Shown here piece after piece: positions 7,192 to 8,546 of a DNA stretch of 8,546 bases (positions are counted from its first letter, which is position 1; the number at the start of each line of letters is the position of its first letter). A program made the position numbers and the translations under genes. The stretch is taken from NCBI GenBank assembly GCA_024223125.1, contig JAAEOP010000223.1, positions 1-8,546 on the forward strand, given 5' to 3'. The notes below the pieces were generated by a model. The model saw only the letters and a program-made list of their open reading frames with translations. It searched no databases and was not told where the DNA came from. The DNA comes from Chloroflexota bacterium (GTDB lineage Bacteria; Chloroflexota; Anaerolineae; Promineifilales; Promineifilaceae).

Positions 7192-7268
7192 TTTCGTGTT
7201 CCGTATACCGTGTTCCGTCACGGAATACGGACAACGGATTACGGACAACGGACAACGGAGAACGGAGA
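7191..7268. repeat. Inverted heptamer array: four units in minus, seven in plus orientation
   Basis: From 7220 to 7268 the + strand reads seven exact-length heptamers: ACGGAAT, ACGGACA, ACGGATT, ACGGACA, ACGGACA, ACGGAGA, ACGGAGA. Left of a single C (7219) the minus strand reads ACGGAAC, ACGGTAT, ACGGAAC and a degenerate ACGAAAT (7191-7218). The two halves can fold into an imperfect hairpin centred on TTCCGT-C-ACGGAA (7213-7225). The array fills nearly the whole spacer between the permease stop and the reductase start. Its right-hand units contain GGAGA. Confidence 0.85.
7264..7268 (+). promoter_or_regulatory. Repeat-derived Shine-Dalgarno of the reductase
   Basis: GGAGA in the last heptamer (ACGGAGA, 7262-7268) lies about ten bases before the ATG at 7278. 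The preceding unit has the same GGAGA, and only these two units of the array carry it, as if they were shaped by selection for ribosome binding. Confidence 0.45.
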
Positions 7269-7277
7269 ACAATAACC

Positions 7278-8108
7278 ATGGGCAACCTAAAAGACAAAGT
7301 AGCATTTGTAACGGGGGCGGGACGGCAAGATGGGATTGGGGCGGCTATAGCGCAACAGTTGGCGCAGGCAGGGGCGCATGTGGCGGTTGGCGACCTGTGC
7401 GCTGCCCCAACTGATTTACCACATGGGGGAAATGCGGCCTGGGAAGAGTTAACGGCCGTCGCCCAACAAATCGCAACCCTCGGCGTACAAACACTGCCCA
7501 TCAAAGCGGATGTGACTAAAATGGCGGATATGGAAACGGCCGTGTCCCAAATTAAAGAACAGTTCGGTCGTTTGGATATTCTGGTTAACAACGCCGGAGC
7601 CATTATTGGACCGGCTCCCGTGCTGCACATGGCCGAAGAAGCGTGGCGCAAAACATTGGAAGTGAATGCCACCGGCGTCTTTTTAACCTGCAAAGCAGCT
7701 CTGCCCTTGCTGCTGGCCGGAGAACAAGGCGGCCGTATCATCAACATTTCTTCAATTGCGGCCGTGCGACCACGGCCGTATATGAGCGCTTACGCGGGTA
7801 GTAAAGCGGTCGTCATTGCCCTGACCAAATCATTGGCCCAGGAAGTGGGCGAAGCGGGCGTCACCGTCAATGCCATTTTGCCCGGCGATATTGATACATC
7901 TATGAAGCAGTGGGGGATGATGTTGGAATCGGCCGTGACCGGTCAGCAGCCGGAAGATGTGAAAGCGGCGCTTACAGACCGCATCCCGTTGGGACGTTTA
8001 GGGATTCCCGAAGACGTAGCCAAACTGGCGCTGTTTTTAGCCTCAGATGAAGCCACATTCATCACCGGTCAGGCATACAATCTAACTGGCGGCCGGGAGA
8101 TAGCGTAG
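7278..8108 (+). CDS. Short-chain dehydrogenase/reductase (classical SDR, 3-oxoacyl-ACP reductase-like)
   Basis: This 276-residue cytosolic NAD(P)-dependent oxidoreductase is of classical SDR length. Residues 12-21 read TGAGRQDGIG, the cofactor-binding TGxxxGxG motif with two extra residues (Gln-Asp). Further motifs are the acidic ADVT after the third strand, NNAG, and the active-site residues Asn130, Ser159, Tyr172 and Lys176 (YAGSK), followed by the VNAILPGDIDT turn and the C-terminal LASDEATFITGQ with GG near the end. The family reduces or oxidises keto/hydroxy groups on acyl chains, sugars or polyols, and the substrate cannot be told here. The start at ATG 7278 matches the family N-terminus. 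The frame is open upstream to a TTG at 7188, but that stretch is the heptamer array. The 86-bp spacer and shared strand suggest possible read-through from the permease gene. Confidence 0.88.
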   Translation: MGNLKDKVAFVTGAGRQDGIGAAIAQQLAQAGAHVAVGDLCAAPTDLPHGGNAAWEELTAVAQQIATLGVQTLPIKADVTKMADMETAVSQIKEQFGRLDILVNNAGAIIGPAPVLHMAEEAWRKTLEVNATGVFLTCKAALPLLLAGEQGGRIINISSIAAVRPRPYMSAYAGSKAVVIALTKSLAQEVGEAGVTVNAILPGDIDTSMKQWGMMLESAVTGQQPEDVKAALTDRIPLGRLGIPEDVAKLALFLASDEATFITGQAYNLTGGREIA

Positions 8109-8111
8109 ACC

Positions 8112-8161
8112 AAAGAGACCTCATAATATGAAACATATCATTTTTTTGCACAGTTCTCTTT
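8112..8161 (+). terminator. Weak terminator-like structure after the reductase
   Basis: ATATG (8126-8130) and CATAT (8134-8138) form an A/T-rich hairpin, followed two bases later by seven T (8141-8147). An outer inverted pair AAAGAGA (8112-8118) / TCTCTTT (8155-8161) encloses it. It lies between convergent genes, where a terminator is expected, but the inner stem is weak. Confidence 0.3.
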
Positions 8162-8198
8162 CGTCGGCAAACGGCCGCGCCCATCCCACTATCCACGT

Positions 8199-8405
8199 CT
8201 ATACGGCACAGTCACCGTAATATCCGTCATCGGGTAATGCTTCACATTGACGGACATTTTGTACATAATCCACGCCATCCCTGATCGCATCGTCTCGATC
8301 CGCCCACATACCAAAGGTAGCTTCTAATACAGATTGCCACTGCTCCTGGCGGAGGCGCTCAACAGATTCACTATTTGTTTCTTTGGTTTTGAACTGCAAA
8401 AACAT
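8199..8405 (-). CDS. Small protein resembling the C-terminal part of a VapB-like antitoxin
   Basis: From ATG 8405 this gives 68 residues. The central stretch E-A-T-F-G-M-W-A-D-R-D-D, followed by D-G-V-D-Y-V-Q-N-V-R, resembles the toxin-binding tail of antitoxins paired with PIN-domain toxins. An N-terminal DNA-binding half is not evident. A TTG at 8411 extends the frame by two codons. No strong Shine-Dalgarno is seen; a GGGA lies upstream on this strand. Only about 90 bp separate its stop from the end of the convergent reductase, too little for a PIN toxin of about 130 residues. It may be an orphan antitoxin, a remnant of a lost toxin-antitoxin pair, or a small unrelated protein. The family call is from pattern memory. 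Confidence 0.45.
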   Translation of the reverse strand: MFLQFKTKETNSESVERLRQEQWQSVLEATFGMWADRDDAIRDGVDYVQNVRQCEALPDDGYYGDCAV

Positions 8406-8546
8406 CAGCAATTCCCGTAGCTAATCAATTTGTCCCCCCGAAAGAAAGGAGGGGGTAGGTGGTCGCCATTTTTGACCTCAAAAAGAGAAAAACTAGGTCA
8501 TGAAATGAAGCCAAAATCAGCTTACCTCCAGCCATAGGCAAGCGCC
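8406..8546. other. Non-coding right edge with short inverted repeats
   Basis: No supported gene is present. TGACCT (8473-8478) and AGGTCA (8495-8500) are a perfect inverted pair 16 bases apart. A C-rich run (8434-8439) and a G-rich run (8449-8455) could form a stem. On the minus strand this would be the promoter side of the small antitoxin-like gene. A minus-strand open frame of about 36 codons exists but has no supporting features. Confidence 0.35.

Noticed and set aside
7191..7268. CRISPR-like repeat array
   Set aside because: The units are 7 bp with no spacers and change orientation midway; no cas genes are present.
7004..7747. Minus-strand open frame of 247 codons
   Set aside because: It is antisense to the permease end, the heptamer array and the reductase, both of which have clear family motifs; its own sequence is low-complexity and unlike any family.
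4561..8108. Dehydrogenase, permease and reductase as one catabolic operon
   Set aside because: Orientation and spacing allow it, but no shared substrate or pathway can be read from the sequences, so no pathway was claimed.

Overview
The window is bacterial and gene-dense, with about half G+C. The best guess for its origin is a Chloroflexota (Anaerolineae-like) genome, probably a metagenome assembly. This rests on the style of the proteins and on a very frequent ACGGCCGT octamer, not on any marker gene, so the phylum is a moderate-confidence inference. No rRNA, tRNA or CRISPR array was seen.

Layout. Positions 1-390 hold no credible gene but are rich in hairpins: a foldback, MITE-like element (about 90-243), a short hairpin (256-270) and a perfect 16-bp inverted repeat (327-372) ending just before a strong AGGAGG. 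Next come two translationally coupled half-transporter genes (391-2170 and 2167-4045) encoding a heterodimeric ABC exporter with one degenerate ATP site. Each reading frame is broken by one apparent extra base (near 2017-2026 and in the T5 run at 2714-2718). An AT-richer toxin-antitoxin module follows (4059-4523): a BrnT-like toxin that has lost an internal segment, overlapping an intact CopG/ribbon-helix-helix antitoxin.

The second half carries three intact + strand genes: a zinc-dependent medium-chain dehydrogenase (4561-5814), a UMF1/Atg22-type MFS permease (5860-7191) and a short-chain dehydrogenase/reductase (7278-8108). Both spacers around the permease contain the same degenerate heptamer repeat (consensus ACGGANN). 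One copy forms the end and stop codon of the dehydrogenase gene. The other is a four-plus-seven inverted array whose last units supply the ribosome-binding site of the reductase. At the right end a convergent minus-strand small ORF (8199-8405) resembles the C-terminal part of a VapB-like antitoxin, with no room for a toxin beside it.

How the genes relate. The two ABC subunits clearly work together, as do the toxin and antitoxin. The dehydrogenase, permease and reductase share orientation and short spacers and could be co-transcribed, but no shared pathway can be read from the sequence. The least explained signals are DNA-level: the heptamer arrays, the octamer palindrome and the 5' hairpin cluster.
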